A program made the position numbers and the translations under genes. DNA of 64,000 bases from Pogona vitticeps (lineage: Eukaryota > Chordata > Lepidosauria > Squamata > Agamidae). The stretch lies in contig NC_135789.1 of the NCBI RefSeq assembly GCF_051106095.1, positions 23,741,764 to 23,805,763 of the forward strand, read 5' to 3'. Positions within the stretch are counted from its first letter, which is position 1. Each line of letters opens with the position of its first letter. The notes beneath the pieces are model-generated. The model saw only the letters and a list, made by a program, of their open reading frames with translations, had not been told where the DNA came from and ran no database searches. Below are positions 1-12,943 of the stretch, piece after piece.

Positions 1-646
1 ACAAAAATTGACATTTCTGTGTATCTGTCTATCTATGACAGCCTCAAACCTGATCTGCCTCTCTGACAGCCAAACCAAACCACTACCAACACACATTTGC
101 AAAAGGTAAATGTAAATCCATGTGTGTTTCACACTGGTTTGGGGTACACATTTATACATTTTCCCATAAAAGTTGACATTCAAACATTGCCACAAAGGAT
201 ACAAATAAATTCCACTAAATGCCCAAAGCCATCATTCCAACAGCCCCTTTCCAACAAGCTTTGGACAGCATGGATTTTGCAGAAGTTGAGACAGTTCCTT
301 GCAATGTAAAATACTAGGTCTGCAAAAAACAGTGGCTGACTCAACCCCTAAAATCAGGAATTTGAGGAACTGATTCATGATTTCAAACATCTGGGTTGGC
401 AGAAAAAGGACTTTTGGTCATGCCAGTTGGCTGGAAGACTTGAATTGTTAAGACTGATTAAGATGCCAAAAACTGTTTCCTGAAAGCTAGATGCTTCTCA
501 AGTTGTATGGGGAAGCTCCAACTGAGATATGCAGGAAACAAGAGAGCAGCCGATCAATTTAAATCCAAATGTCATTATCGAACCCGGACTAAATCATCAG
601 TTGAGAAAGAGTCTGTTTGCATCCAAACAAACATTTGCACTCATAT

Positions 647-991
647 AGGTAAGGTTATGAACATCCCCTTGACATTTAGTCCAGACGTGTCCGATTCTAG
701 GGCGCGGTGCTCATCCCTGTTTCCAAGCCATAGAGCCAGCGTTTGTCTGAAGACAGTTTCTGTGGTCACGTGGCCAGCGCAACTAGACACAGAACGCCGT
801 GATCTTCCCACCAAGGTGGTACCTATTTATCGACTCGCATTTTTACATGCTTTCGAACGGTTAGGTTGGCAAAAGCTGGGTCAAGCGATGGGAGCTCACT
901 CCATTGCGTGGATTCAATCTTAAGATGGCTGGTCTTCTGACCTTGCAGCACAGAGGCATCTGCAGTTTAACCTGCAGCGCCACCACATCCC
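647..991 (-). repeat. Sauria SINE (tRNA-derived), minus orientation
   Basis: Read on the minus strand, it starts with the tRNA-like head (GGGATGTGGTGGCGC) and ends with the family's AACCTTTACCT-like tail, here slightly degraded. It shares its body with the copies at 12,944 and 29,858. This SINE family is known from squamates. Confidence 0.85.
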
Positions 992-1193
992 TGTGCACTC
1001 ATATATACCTCCAAGCAAAAAGTGCGGGTTGGGGGTATGGAAAGCTCTGATGTGACCTATGGCTATTGTACAATGTTTGTTAATTTGTTCATTCGTTGTG
1101 TTTCTTTGCTGCTTTTCTCCCTGGATTGGCAATAAAGCCACAAAACACTTTAAAAACAATAATTTATGGAGGGGAAAACAGAATAGAACAGTA

Positions 1194-1573
1194 AAGTGGT
1201 GCCCCACTTGATGATTACCCAGCTCCACGACGAAACTGCTTCACGCTGATGATTGAATGGGGAAAATCGGTTTTACAACGATCGGTTCCCTTTTTCGGGA
1301 ACCAATTCTTCACATTACAACGATCAAAAACAGCTGATCATCGGGTTTCAAAATGGCCACCCGCTGTTTTCCGGACCTGTTTCCGGAAGACAGTGACCGA
1401 AGATGGCTTCCCCTATGGAGGATCTTCGCTGGACGATGAGGTATTTTGCCCACTGGAACACATTGAACCAGTTTCCAATGCATTTCAATGGGTTTTTTAT
1501 TTCGCTCGACGACGATATCGCTTAACAGCGATTTTAACGTAACAGATTATCGCCGTCAAGCGGGGCACCACTG
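1194..1573. mobile_element. pogo/Tigger-like MITE with TA target site
   Basis: The inverted ends read AGTGGTGCCCCACTTGA and TCAAGCGGGGCACCACTG and are flanked by TA on both sides (1192-1193 and 1574-1575). There is no transposase. Short open frames inside it are not genes. It is the same family as 2120-2530. Confidence 0.75.
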
Positions 1574-1654
1574 TATGAGTAAGTTTGTTATAATTAAAAC
1601 ACCTTAAAATATGAACACTGATTTGCCTTTAACAATAGAGAAACAGCACCTAAT

Positions 1655-1795
1655 CTTATAATATGAGGCACTTAATTTCCGAAGGCCTGCCTGAACGAAA
1701 AGGCTCTTGCCTGCCTCCAGAAGGAGGAAGGGGGCAACACTGGTGTCTCTTGGGAAAGAATTCCAGTGCCTTTTTCTATCTGACAATATCACAAT
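1655..1795 (-). repeat. L2-like LINE 3' coding fragment
   Basis: On the minus strand this resembles the C-terminal end of a Jockey-superfamily LINE reverse transcriptase protein (FSV..., then FVQAGL near the end), the same stretch seen at 8,893-9,100 and in sense at 25,755-25,985. It is degenerate. Confidence 0.45.
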
Positions 1796-1977
1796 TCAAC
1801 AGAGTTATTGATGTTCAGACTCTTTAAATGATTGGGGCAAATCTTAACGCAGGGCTGCCATAAAAGCACAGAAGTAGAGGTCCCAATCTTATTGAGCTTA
1901 CTTGCTGTAGAAGCAAGATACAAACAGCTAAAGGACCTGGACAGTCAGCCACCCAAACTTTTTTGAAGAACTTCAAA

Positions 1978-2090
1978 CTACAGTGGTGCCTTGCAAGACG
2001 ATTGCCTCGCGAGACAATTAATCCACAAGACGATGGGTTTTTGCAGTTGCAAGACCGTTTTTCGCGGAATGAATTAACATCACCTCAATA
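1978..2090. mobile_element. truncated pogo-like MITE end
   Basis: It begins TACAGTGGTGCCTTGCAAG, the terminal sequence of the neighbouring MITEs, but no matching opposite end was found before the next repeat starts. Confidence 0.45.
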
Positions 2091-2732
2091 ACTGGCTGGA
2101 TAGGTCAGTGAGTTAGGTACAGTGGTGCCTCACTTGATAATGATAATCCGTTCCATTGAAATTGCTGTTAAGCGAAATCGTCGTCAAGTGAATTTAAAAA
2201 ACCCATTGAAATGCATTGAAAACCGTTCAATGCATTCCAATGGGTTAAATACCTGCTCGTTTTGTGAAGATCCTCCATAGGGCGGCCATAAAGCTGGCAC
2301 CATTAACTGGTGCCTGTAAAGCGAGGAATCCGTCCTAAAGCACAGCGGGGAGCCATTTTGCACAGCAGGCGGTCATTTTAGAGCCGTTGATCAGCTATTT
2401 TAGAATCATCGTCTAGCAAAAAAGGGAACCGATCATCATCAAGCGACCTTCCCTATCTAAACATCGCAAAAACCTCAGTGTAAAGCGGATTCGCCGTTTA
2501 ACAAGGTAATCATTAAGCGAGGTACCACTGTACCTAGTTGTGGAGCCAGAACTCGGGAGTTTGATTCCCCCACTATGCCTCCAGGGAGAAGAGCCAACCC
2601 GGGTGGCCTTGGGCAAGCTGCATGCTCCCAAAATGGCCCCAGAAGGAAACAGTGAACCACTTCTGAGTACTCTCTACCTACAAAACCATGAAAAGGGTTG
2701 CCCTAAGTCAGAATTGACTTGATGGCACTCTC
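2091..2732 (+). repeat. tRNA-type SINE split by a MITE
   Basis: The head lies at 2091-2119 and the body at 2533-2732, with a MITE (2120-2530) between them. The body ends with the motif AAGTCAGAATTGACTTGATGG, which other copies at 28,976, 29,121 and 32,930 share. The MITE insertion therefore postdates the SINE. Confidence 0.7.
2120..2530. mobile_element. pogo/Tigger-like MITE inserted in a SINE
   Basis: The ends are CAGTGGTGCCTCACTTGA and AAGCGAGGTACCACTG, flanked by TA duplications at 2118-2119 and 2531-2532. It is non-autonomous. Confidence 0.8.
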
Positions 2733-2869
2733 TGACATAGTCCATGTCACTCAAAGATATTACAGCATTATTCTATAGCATTATCTACTGAAGGAGCAAC
2801 CCCACACTCTGAACAAATGGGACTTACTCCTAGGTTGTAGGATAAAAGGCTTCATTGATAATTCAGTTA

Positions 2870-2945
2870 GAATCATAGAATCATGAAGTTGGAAGGGGCC
2901 TATAAGGCCAATGAGTTCAATCTCCTATTCAGACCTGATTAAATA
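2870..2945 (-). repeat. CR1 LINE 3' end fragment
   Basis: It contains the minus-strand version of the CR1 3' terminus (TCATAGAATCATGAAGTTGG), which corresponds to the CCAACT...ATTCTATGA tail seen in sense at 21,370 and 22,220. Confidence 0.7.
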
Positions 2946-3427
2946 TCAATGTAAATTAAATAAAATAATAAAGAGTTCCAAAAATCTAATTTGAAGAACT
3001 ATTTTGGTTTCAGGCAATGCAGACCCATCTCAGAAGTGGCACTGCCTTTCTCTTGAGACAGAAGGAAGCATTGCTTCTAAACTTGGCACTCACCACCTAC
3101 AATTCTGAAAGAAGTACTTGTATTAAAATTATTGGGCTTAAAAGCCAAGTGGTAGTTCAAACAAGAGGAGACTCAAGGAATCACAGGTATTTACATACGT
3201 AAGTGTGGAGTCCTACTGATTCAACGTTCCTGTTCTACTTGAGTCTAACAAATGAATTCAGTAATTAGTATTTCCATAACCAGAAGCATAATATCACTAA
3301 TACAAGATTTTTTTTAAAAAAATCTGATATTAAAGCTCAATATACACTGCAGCCCTAGGTTAATTTTGTTTGAACCTGTGAACACATTGAATAAATGTAT
3401 TTGTTTTTTACCTACCAATCCACAGTA

Positions 3428-4149
3428 CAGTGTTGCCTCAACTTACGAATGTCCTGACATACGACTATTTCGAGTTATGACCAGCTCCAGCCGTAACATT
3501 TTGCTTCGACTTGCGGACGGAACTTCCAGTTATGAACAGAAAAAGGCAGGGGGAAAAGGCGGGTAATTCAAATTGCTAACTGTTGGTAGGTGAAGAGGTT
3601 GCTTCTTTCTAGCTCTTTCGCCCCAGCAGTTAGAGTGAGTGAGACTGGAGGAAGTTTCAGACTGTCTAGTAAGGTAAGGTGCTGCTTTCTGCTTTTTAAA
3701 AACTGTTCTGGGTGTTTCTGCAGCGTGGTTTTGGGCCGGGTGGGTTATGTTTCTGTGCTGTGATGGGTCTTGCAGGGTTTGTTTTGGGTGGTTTTTCCCC
3801 CCATTTCCAATGGGTCTTGCAGGGTTTGTTTGCTTTTTGGGTCCCTCCCCCAACTTCCGACGGGTCTTGCGGGGTTTTGTTTGCTTTCTGCTTTGCTTTT
3901 TCTCCATTTCCAAAGGGTCTTGCATGGTTTGTTTGCTTTTCTCCCCCCCCCCCCCCCCCGTTTGGCCAGAACGGATTAATTTCCGATGAATTTTGCAGTG
4001 TTGTTGTTTGGTGATTTTTTTCCTCCAGTCGGAATGGATTAATTGCATTTCAATGCATTCCTACGGGAAATGGTGCTTCGATTTATGACCATTTCGAGTT
4101 ACAACCGGAGTTCCGGAACCAATTAAGTTTGTAAGTCGAGGCACCACTG
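3428..4149. mobile_element. long pogo-like MITE with internal tandem repeats
   Basis: The ends CAGTGTTGCCTCAACTTACG and GTAAGTCGAGGCACCACTG are flanked by TA (3426-3427, 4150-4151). The middle (about 3,760-3,930) repeats a GGGTCTTGCAGGGTTTG-like unit four to five times. Open frames through it on both strands are repeat translations. Confidence 0.75.
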
Positions 4150-4151
4150 TA

Positions 4152-6053
4152 CAGCATTATACACAACACATTACATGAAGTTGTAATTCACTATGTGAAA
4201 TGGGCTGTTTTCAAACAATCCATACTTCAGTCAGTTAGGAACAAACCAAAGGACACAAACATTTCCACAGCTGCCCTTGCCTTTGTGCCAGATATGAGGC
4301 AGCGAAGCACTTGAGGAACACCCTAAAATCATGGCAAACCATGGTTTCTGTCAGGAATTCCCAAACTTTTCAGCATCATGCCTCCCCCCTTTATTTATTT
4401 TTAATTCCTGAGAAACCCTCACACTTCTCCTTTACCATCAGCTAACCCCTTTTTAACAACAACTTAGCTGATAAATGACGCCTTCTGCATCATTCATTGG
4501 CTTTCCTAGGGACCAAGGCTCTGATTTTTCGCCAAAGCCGCATCTCCCTCATAACCTCACATTCGGTTTGAGCCATTCACGCTCCAAGTAAATTTGCACC
4601 CGATGCACCACTTCATGACGATGTATATCACTTCAACATATGTACAAACAATAGCATTGAAGCTATAGCCTCTAGTAAGTTACCAAGATTAACGGGGCAG
4701 TTGGCCTTTCTGCTTGTTAACGGTGGAACACTGGGCTAGCCCACAAAGCAGGATCTTGTTACAATGCTGACAGAAATTCCCACTTGGTGGAGTGACTCCA
4801 CAGAATCCTGGCCTTGCAGATCTGATTCGCCCATTCTGAGTTTCATTTCCTGAGCTGCATCTTTCTTTGATGATAGAAGTAAGTTACCACGAAGATCTGG
4901 TTATTATTTAGGCTGATCAGAGTTCATCATCGGATATTCCCAATGTTCACCTTTCCGTAAGAAATACTGTCACAGCTCAGTGGTGTTACCAGGCAGGTTT
5001 TCAAAAGTGAAGGAAAATAAATCTTAACACACGTTACAACCCTCTTAACCAAAAAGATGACCTCGGTGGGAGAAAAAAAATCGTAACCTTCACGGAGATG
5101 TTTGTTCAATGAGTTTTTCACTTAATAAAGTTAGAATATGCCATCACCGCTCTGAACACAACTTCTCTCATTTAATTTTAAAAGTGACACAAGCTTGGGG
5201 CCGTTGGGTACCAAACAGAGATGACCATCCCCAGATATAGCGAAGAAAGAATCTTGCTGAAAACCACAGATAACTCCTGGTCCTGCCAGTCAGAAATGAC
5301 AATATAGATGAACTGGGGATCTGACTCAGTGGAAAGACAGTTTCCTATGTCAGCTGCTGGAAACAGTAACTGGAGGAGGTATTTGAAACCCCAATCCCAA
5401 TGCTAATACAAGTCTTGTTATTATACGGAACATTCATTTTTGCTCCACTGTTTCCTAATGACAAGGACTACCTACACACAATCATTAAAAAGTATGGTCT
5501 CTTTTCTCTTCTTTATCTATGATCTGTCACTACAGCTCACTCTATCTCTTCTTCAAAGAGTACAAGAAAAATTGATTTTTTAAGGCATGTAACTTGGTGC
5601 CATCTGTTTTCTAACAGGTAATGGGAGAACTAAAACCCATCCACAAGGGAAATAAACCTAGATTAACTAAGGATATGGAATGAAATCACATCAGAGGTCT
5701 GGATGAACACACAGTTTAACGTTGAAGCAATTTTGCTCCGCCTAATTAACTAAGAGAGATAAACACAGCTAGAGAAAAACATGATCAGAATTAAAGAGTG
5801 AGTGCACTGGATATGACTGTGTGTAGTAAAGATGTGCTTTGCTTCCAAATCAGTTTGCTCTACACTATTTCTCCCTCTAGCAAGCCCTGTCTATAAATCT
5901 GTAACTTGCTTTTCCACAACAGACCCGCAACGCATCGCATAATCAAGTGACCTACATAAACCATCCTGCGTTAAAGCCAATTTAGAGAAAAATGGCCTTC
6001 ATCTTTTTATTGTTGAGTTCATGATCTTCCAAGACAAAGTTGATCAGTTTATG
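4152..6053. other. no recognisable feature
   Basis: AT-rich sequence without a coding pattern, a clear repeat family or inverted ends that I can identify. Confidence 0.4.
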
Positions 6054-6061
6054 TTTGGGAG

Positions 6062-6291
6062 TAGAGATGGGCATGAACCACTGGTTCAACAGTGCGTTTA
6101 CCGGTCAAACAGGGCGTCAGCACTTCCCACCCCCATCTCCTCTGGTAGGTGCCCACTCAGAGGTGGAACCCAGAGGAGGCAGGGCAGGAAAGCCAAGGTG
6201 AGTGAGTGCCTGCTAGAGCAGGTGGGTCTGGGAACACCTGTTCAAGCCAGTAAGTGAACCGGCACAAACTGGCAGTTCATGCCCATCTCTG
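6062..6291. mobile_element. hAT-type MITE
   Basis: The terminal inverted repeats are AGAGATGGGCATGAAC and its complement. The flanks carry an 8-bp direct repeat TTTGGGAG (6054-6061 and 6292-6299), the duplication length typical of hAT elements. Confidence 0.8.
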
Positions 6292-6299
6292 TTTGGGAG

Positions 6300-6375
6300 C
6301 ATAAAGCCGCTCAGAGTCGTCGCATAGACCAGATGGGCGGAATATATATCAAATAAATAAATAAAAGAAATAAAG
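6300..6375 (+). repeat. LINE/SINE 3' tail ending in AAATAAATAAAT
   Basis: The motif GGGCGGAATATATATCAAATAAATAAATA matches in style the 3' ends at 13,790-13,830 and 16,990-17,025. It probably marks an old retroposon end. Confidence 0.4.
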
Positions 6376-8567
6376 GTAATGGATTGGTGAACAATGGTTA
6401 AAGTTTGCCAGCATGTTTGATTTTTAATTTTTTGAATTTTTTTGTAAATACAATAAAAAAGAACAATACAACGGCTCTGCAACTTAAGAAGTGTTTCGCA
6501 AATACTTTTTCTTCTTTCCATGCAAAAAGTGATGCAGACATCCAGTCTTCAGAACATTTAGAGGTCTAGCCCCTACCCCAATTCAACTTCTAAATCTCGC
6601 AGGGCACACTAAGAAGATGAAAGACTTTCACTAAGACCGCAACACTTCCCTAGGAAGCTCAATGTATAAGTGTGCTAGAGAAAACAGTAATTATTGAGGT
6701 CTGGAAAAGTTATGCAAAGAAGTTGAACCATATTCCACAGAGACTGCACGAAAAGAAAGCAACACTTCCTCTCTTACCACAGGGAGTCATGTGCAGAAAG
6801 GCTGTGCAGTATAGAAACATGTCAAACCAACTATGAATTTTATATTACTTCATCTTGCAAATCCCAGCCTCCTTAGACACACTGAGATGGCAAAGCTCAG
6901 AGCTTGAGAACGACTGGGGTAAAAAAAAAAAAAAGGAAAAAAAATAGTGGGATCTATGAGCAGAACTGTAGGGCTGCAGATGAACATTAAGAAGACCAAA
7001 ACCATCACGACAGAAGAACTACACAACTTCAACATTGAGAATTAAAGATTGAAATGATCAGATTTTACATACCGCGGTTTAATCTTCAATCCAAATGGGA
7101 GACGGCAGACAAGAAATCCAAAGAAGATTGTGACTCAGAAGGGCCGCCATGGAGGAACAAGCTGTCTGCTAGGTGGGCATCACCCAGGTCTACAGGGGAA
7201 CTCATTGTGCCTAATTCCACAGGTATTGGGTAAAAATGAGGCAACCTGCGAACAGGGGCACCTGCACCTCTTTCAGCATCCTCAAGAGAACTCAAAAACT
7301 TCCCTTGTTTGTAACTGTTCGTAGAGATCTGGTATGGAGACTGCCCAACTCAAAACATGGGGAAAGGAGAAAGGAGGGAAGGTCCAGATGTTCTGACCCC
7401 CCCCACACACACACACCCATTAGCCCTGCAATGGGAACTAATGACGGGAAGCACAGGTCAGTTGAACTGTGCCAGTACAAACTGTGTTGTACTGTCCTGG
7501 GTCATTAGGCAAACTAATTATAGATAAGAAAAAAATAAGGATTGCATTGCCTTGTGTATTTATGAGGCCTCCAGACAAAGAGGTGAGCCACCAATGCCTT
7601 CCTTTAAAAAAAAAAAGGATCAGTCTTTCAGCAACTATGACCACAATCACCTTAAACTGTACACTGTGAAGACCTGAATAAATGGGGAGGGGCTTCTATT
7701 AGTCAATATTTTCCTTAACCATGTAATAATTAGGCTAAAAAGCGAGTGAAATGAGTTCGGAAATTTTAGTTTAAGGATCAGCAACTCAGTCCTTGTTTCT
7801 CTAGCAGGAGAATCTGGCACCTACCCAACTGTTCCTGATACGCCTTGGGTTGTTTTGGTTTTTTTTTAACTAATGATTTTCACACAGGAAGTAGGACAAG
7901 CCAATCAAGAGAACCCTAAAACCTTTTTCTCCGTGGCACTCATTCATACTCACCCTTGTAATAGGGGACCGTGTTAATGTGGGCAATGCTATGGAGAAGG
8001 TTTTTAGGCTTCTCCTGAACAGAATGAAGCAATAACTCAACTGTCACAGAACACTGACCAAGTGTACAGACCAGCAGACGCAGTTCAAGATTGTTTCTGT
8101 GGCCTCCAGATACTCCCTATCAAAACTGGGTCATTTCCCATTCCTAAATCCTTCAGGAGCGATGGGTTTTGTAAAACAAAAAGCAAAGCAAAACCATACA
8201 AACAAACAAAGGAAGAGTGTTGCATTCCCCGAATGCCTCCAAACCCACAAAAATAAAAGTTTTAATCTTCAGCAATTTTCAGCTTAAACATTTCTTGCTC
8301 ATTTTCTGTGCTGGTGCAGAGCGCCAGTTGTTCTCAGGGATGGGAAATAAGCTCCTAAACTCTTTCAAACCAGCTATCCCTACCAGGGCTCACTGTTCTT
8401 TTTCTCAACATTTAGTATCTCCTCCTTCTCTTTACCACTAATCCATTCCAATCTATGTCTTTCCTCTTAACCTGTCAGTGGGGGGAAGGCTTGAATCTTG
8501 AAAACAGAGTTAAGTCACACAGATGTTCACTGTGAACACAGATTTCTGTACATAGTGAGTCTATTTT

Positions 8568-9470
8568 AAAATGTATTTAACATATTTTTACTCCACTGTT
8601 CTCCTTGAAAAGGACCCAAGGTGGCTTACAACAATGAAAGACATTATTTAAAGCTTAAAACAATGAGTATACAACAGTGGTTAACAATATTAAAAAAGCA
8701 ACATTTAAAACAAAGCATAAAGAGGCATCTTACATCATTAAAAAGCAATATTAAAGCTAAGAACAATTACACAAACATATTTTTAAAATTCCACTCTGAG
8801 AAATGGAAAACGGAAGTAGTACTAAAAATCCAGTCAGAGCAATAAGGCATAACAATCCATCTAAAAATAACACAACACGTAGCTAGTTACTGAGGGAAGG
8901 CTTGCCTGAAGAAAAAAGGTCTTTGCCTGCTTGCAGAAGGACAGCAAAGATGGGGCTAGTCTGGCTTCCAGTGGGAGGGAGTTCCAGAATCTGAGAGCAG
9001 TGACACAGAAGGCCCTCTCTTGTGTCCCCATCTGACCCATGTTTTGAGGGTGGTGGGAGGACCGAGAGAAAGGTCTCTCCCAATGAACTTAACACTCGAG
9101 CTGGTTCATACTGGGAGATACAACATTTGAGATAGTTTGGACCCAAGCTTTAGGGTTTTATAGGTTAAAACCTGCACTTTGCATTGTGCCTGTAAACTGA
9201 TTGGCAGCCAGTGGAACTGCTGTAACAGAGAAGGTTATGTGATCCCTGTAACCAGTCCATAGCCAGGCCCTAGAAGCCTTAAGTTTAACTTTAAGGCAGC
9301 ACACTTGAAGATGGGATAGTGCGGGGGGGGAGGGGGGAAGAGAGATGTAACCAAGATAACAGGATTCTAAGAATGACTGATTCCTGGGATTTATGAGAGC
9401 AGGCCCACCTTTCACCCACTTCTCAGTGCTTGAGCAATCTCTAGTTGTTTTGAAGACATCTCTCAAATCA
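8568..9470 (-). repeat. L2-like LINE 3' region
   Basis: On the minus strand the residual protein (SLPLEA-like, then a KAFP-like motif) continues into a 3' UTR with a conserved GTAAGCCACCTTGGGTCC block at 8,611-8,628. The same block recurs in a degraded copy at 10,125-10,770. It is broken by many changes and has no function of its own. Confidence 0.5.
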
Positions 9471-10124
9471 CAGCCCCAAACCAGAAGCCAGTCAGCACCA
9501 CATCTTGTCTGCTAAAAGCCAAATATATGACTGGATGATCAAAAAAAAAAAAAAGGTACTCTGACAGCAGTACACAAGGAAAGCTGGTAAGAAGCCACGG
9601 ATCTGAAGTGCAAGGAAAACAAATGTCAGGCAACGCTTCCCGCTTTTGAGGTCTATAAATACACATGCCAGCTGCAACACCATTAACAGAGGAAGAAAAT
9701 AAGCAGCCCAGAAAAAAATAAGGACTCAGCAGTATTTACCTTCGTCTTTGTCATTTATTTACGGCTTTGTTGTGTGAAGATTTGACTTCCATTCTTGAAA
9801 GCATTTATTTGCATTTAGACATTTGTCACATCATTGCTAAATGCATAGCCTGCACATCCTCTGGAAATGAAAGCAATAATTTCGCTCTCACACCTGTCTC
9901 GTAGGATAAAACAGGACTCCTGGGTAAGCTTCTTGGGTAGGTTTTCTTGGCCAAGAAAACCGGTTAAGGTAGAGCAAAACCTCCCACACAGGATTATCAA
10001 ACATGTCAACCTCCATCTTATATACACAAAACACATATAATGGAATGCATTTTGATACTATTACCCACTCCCAAATCCTAGTCCATCACTTTATCTACTA
10101 CATCCCACTGAATATCTATAAATA

Positions 10125-10770
10125 CACGTATTTATTATTGTATTTATATTCCACCTTCCTCTCAGAATTGGAACATAGAGCGGCTTACAAAACAGCTAGA
10201 AACAAGAGAAAATTAAAATACAATAGAACTGCAGGCATTAAAAATAGAATTGAATTCATTATAATATTAGAACTAAAAATACTAACACCAGTTTATCTTT
10301 AAAAGAAGAACCAGTACACTGGGTTAAAATTTTAATAGCCACTTTAATCCCTGTTTCCCTGCAGTTACTGCTTGTGACAAAGAATACTGCAGTGCATATT
10401 GTGCAGCTGCTTCTATCTTCTGCATCGTGGCTGCCTGAATTTAAAGGTCTTTGCCTGTTGCCAAAAGGATAACAGGGAGAAAGTCAGCTCTTGGAAAGGA
10501 ATTCCAAGCCTAGGTGCAACCACCAAAAAGATCCTGTCTCATGTTCCCACCCAATGAGCCTCTGAAGATTGGGGGGTGGGGGTGCTGAGGGCAGGGCCTT
10601 TCCAGCAAATATTTAAGCCTGAGAAGGCTTGTATGGGAGGTTATGGTCTTCCAGATTGCTTCAACATCAGTCACATAAGACTTACTTTATAACCAGCACT
10701 TCGAATGTGCCAGGAAATAAATTAGTAGCCAGTGCAGCTGTTGTAGAAAGCGAGATACATATTTCCATCA
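10125..10770 (-). repeat. L2-like LINE 3' region, second copy
   Basis: It shares the 'gcggcttacaaaa' block and the degraded AAGGTCTTTGCCTG stretch with 8,568-9,470, in the same orientation. Confidence 0.45.
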
Positions 10771-11176
10771 CTACCATATATACATTTTTTTAAAATCATT
10801 TTATTTTGTTTCAAAATAAAGAGAATGGTGGTTCTCCACTAAAGCAACAGGTAGCTCCTTACTAAGGATTGAAGGGGTTCAAAACAGAAAGTAAACCTCC
10901 CACTTTAAAAGAATTTTTTAGAAGCTCAATTATGATGGGTTTGCAGTCTGCTGTGAGTCAGATTTGGCCCCCTGACCCGGTGAAGTTGGCAACCCCTGTC
11001 TTTATAGTACCCCTTCCAAGCTAGTCAGTCTTACAAGAGAGAAACCCTGGCAGAAGAGGCCAAGCAATCTGGCTCTGAATCTTTTCTCCTATCAAAACAT
11101 TGTGTTGCACTGAAAATTGCTGGACAGAAAAAAAAGATACTGTTCTTGGGAGTGGAAGTTTAGAAAAAAGGCTACA

Positions 11177-11216
11177 ATATATATATGTGTGTGTGTGTGA
11201 GTGTATACATATATAC
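11177..11216. repeat. TA/TG microsatellite
   Basis: A run of TA followed by TG dinucleotides, then a short TATACATATATAC stretch. Confidence 0.9.
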
Positions 11217-11329
11217 TGTACTATCTCTCTCTCAGCACAGGTCTTTCAACAAACAAAATGTTACCATTCCTTTACGAAAACAACGAAAAAGCAACATAAA
11301 GTCTTTCCCTTCTTTTCTCAAAACAAAAG

Positions 11330-11490
11330 AAGAGCATGACTTGGCTGGTGAGCCCTCCAACGTTGGAGGCATTCAAGAAAAAACTGGAACAACCATCGAT
11401 CAGATCTATTTTGACGTAACATTCCTGCCCTAAGCACGGGGTTGGACTCGATGGCCTCAAAGGCCCCCTTCGAACTCCTTGGTTCTATGA
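11330..11490 (+). repeat. CR1 LINE 3' end
   Basis: It contains GGGGTTGGACTCGATGGCC followed by a GGTTCTATGA terminus, the hallmark CR1 3' end. Confidence 0.75.
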
Positions 11491-11903
11491 AAAATTTAAC
11501 CAAAGAATTTGCTTTGGCCATGAAAGCAATTTTAGGGCCAAGTTGTGTGGCAGGTTTTTATTATTTGGCTCTTGTGCACCACTGCTCAATTCCCTGTAGG
11601 TAACCACAATTTGGGAAAATAAGAAAGGCCTGCCACAGTGGCAGTGTAGACGCCTCCTTTTTCCTCCAGCTGGCCGCCCACACACAACTGCGCAACACTG
11701 CAGTCTGTTCGCTTTTCCCACCACCGACACCCTGCCAGCAGTGTGTGCCTAGTGAACGCCACAAGTTCTCACCAGGCTGTTTTGCTTCCTCCTTCCCTAC
11801 ACAAAGATTTCCACAAAACTTTGGATTCCTCCAAGCCAGCTGATATCTTCCTCTTGAATCATCCTCACCCTCTTAGAACTGCAGAGCTAGAAGGGATCTA
11901 GTG

Positions 11904-12041
11904 CAGTGGTTCTTAACCTTGGGTTACTCAGGTGTTCTTGGACTGCAACTCCCAGAAGCCTTCACCACCTGCTGTGCTGGCTGGGGTTTCTGGGAGTTGC
12001 AGTTCAAAAACACCTGAGTAACCCAAGGTTAAGAACCACTG
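11904..12041. mobile_element. palindromic hAT-type MITE
   Basis: A near-complete hairpin: CAGTGGTTCTTAACCTTGGG at the left and its complement at the right. It is flanked by an exact 8-bp duplication ATCTAGTG (11,896-11,903 and 12,042-12,049). Confidence 0.9.
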
Positions 12042-12943
12042 ATCTAGTGGATCAGTGAGCCCAGCCCCCATCAAGGAGGCACCGTGGAGAATCATCAAGC
12101 AGCTCCCAACCTCTCGCTCCACAGCCTGATACCTAAAACGCTGAGCTAGAGCACACACCTTTGACCGCACAAGGTTCTACACACATCGTTGTCATTCAGA
12201 TGCAGACTGAGGAAAACAAAAGGGGGGTTGCAGTTTTACTCTGCACAGTGAATGGGTTCTCTGTCTCTAGCAAGCCCCAACTGCTCTCCCAACCACGGAC
12301 CCTGGGGAAAAAACGTGTTAGCATAATTCGCATATTTGTGCAGTACTTCTGGAGGCGAGTTCTGTCTTTACACAGGCACAAAGAAAGTTTCAAAGAGCAG
12401 GAGGTGGTTTGGTGGTTTCTGAGTTGAACGTCTAGCGCACAAACATCTAAGAAGAAACAAACCCACAAAGGGTATCCCTTTATTGGGCTATTTAGCCAGA
12501 ATGGGATCTCTTGTACTGACTTATAATAATTTTTGTATTTGAATGAATATGGGATCTGCTCCTTCACACCGAAAAATATAGATACCTTAAGGGGAAAAAA
12601 CTACAGTATTCATTTATTTTTAACATCATCTCCTCCAATAAGTCAAATGAACATATCTGGTTTTCCTCCTCTCTCTCTCTCCCTGCACCTTTATCCTCAC
12701 TACCACCCTGTAAGTCAGACTGATGGAGCATGGCTGGCAGAGAAGCTTGAAAATATTTAATTCCCCTGCTTACAGGCTATGCCCAGTGAGCTTCATGGCC
12801 AAGTAGAATTTTGAATCCAGATCTCCTGCATCCTAGGAATCCAGACGCCACACTGGCTCTCCATGTATCCAGCTATAAAAGCGAGGGGTCTGCAATAGAA
12901 GGTTTGGGCCATGTCTTGTTTTCGCAAGACCCTATGAAAGACG

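Noticed and set aside
3760-3930. Short repeats suggesting a CRISPR-like array
   Set aside because: The GGGTCTTGCAGGGTTTG units are irregular tandem repeats within a MITE in a vertebrate genome.
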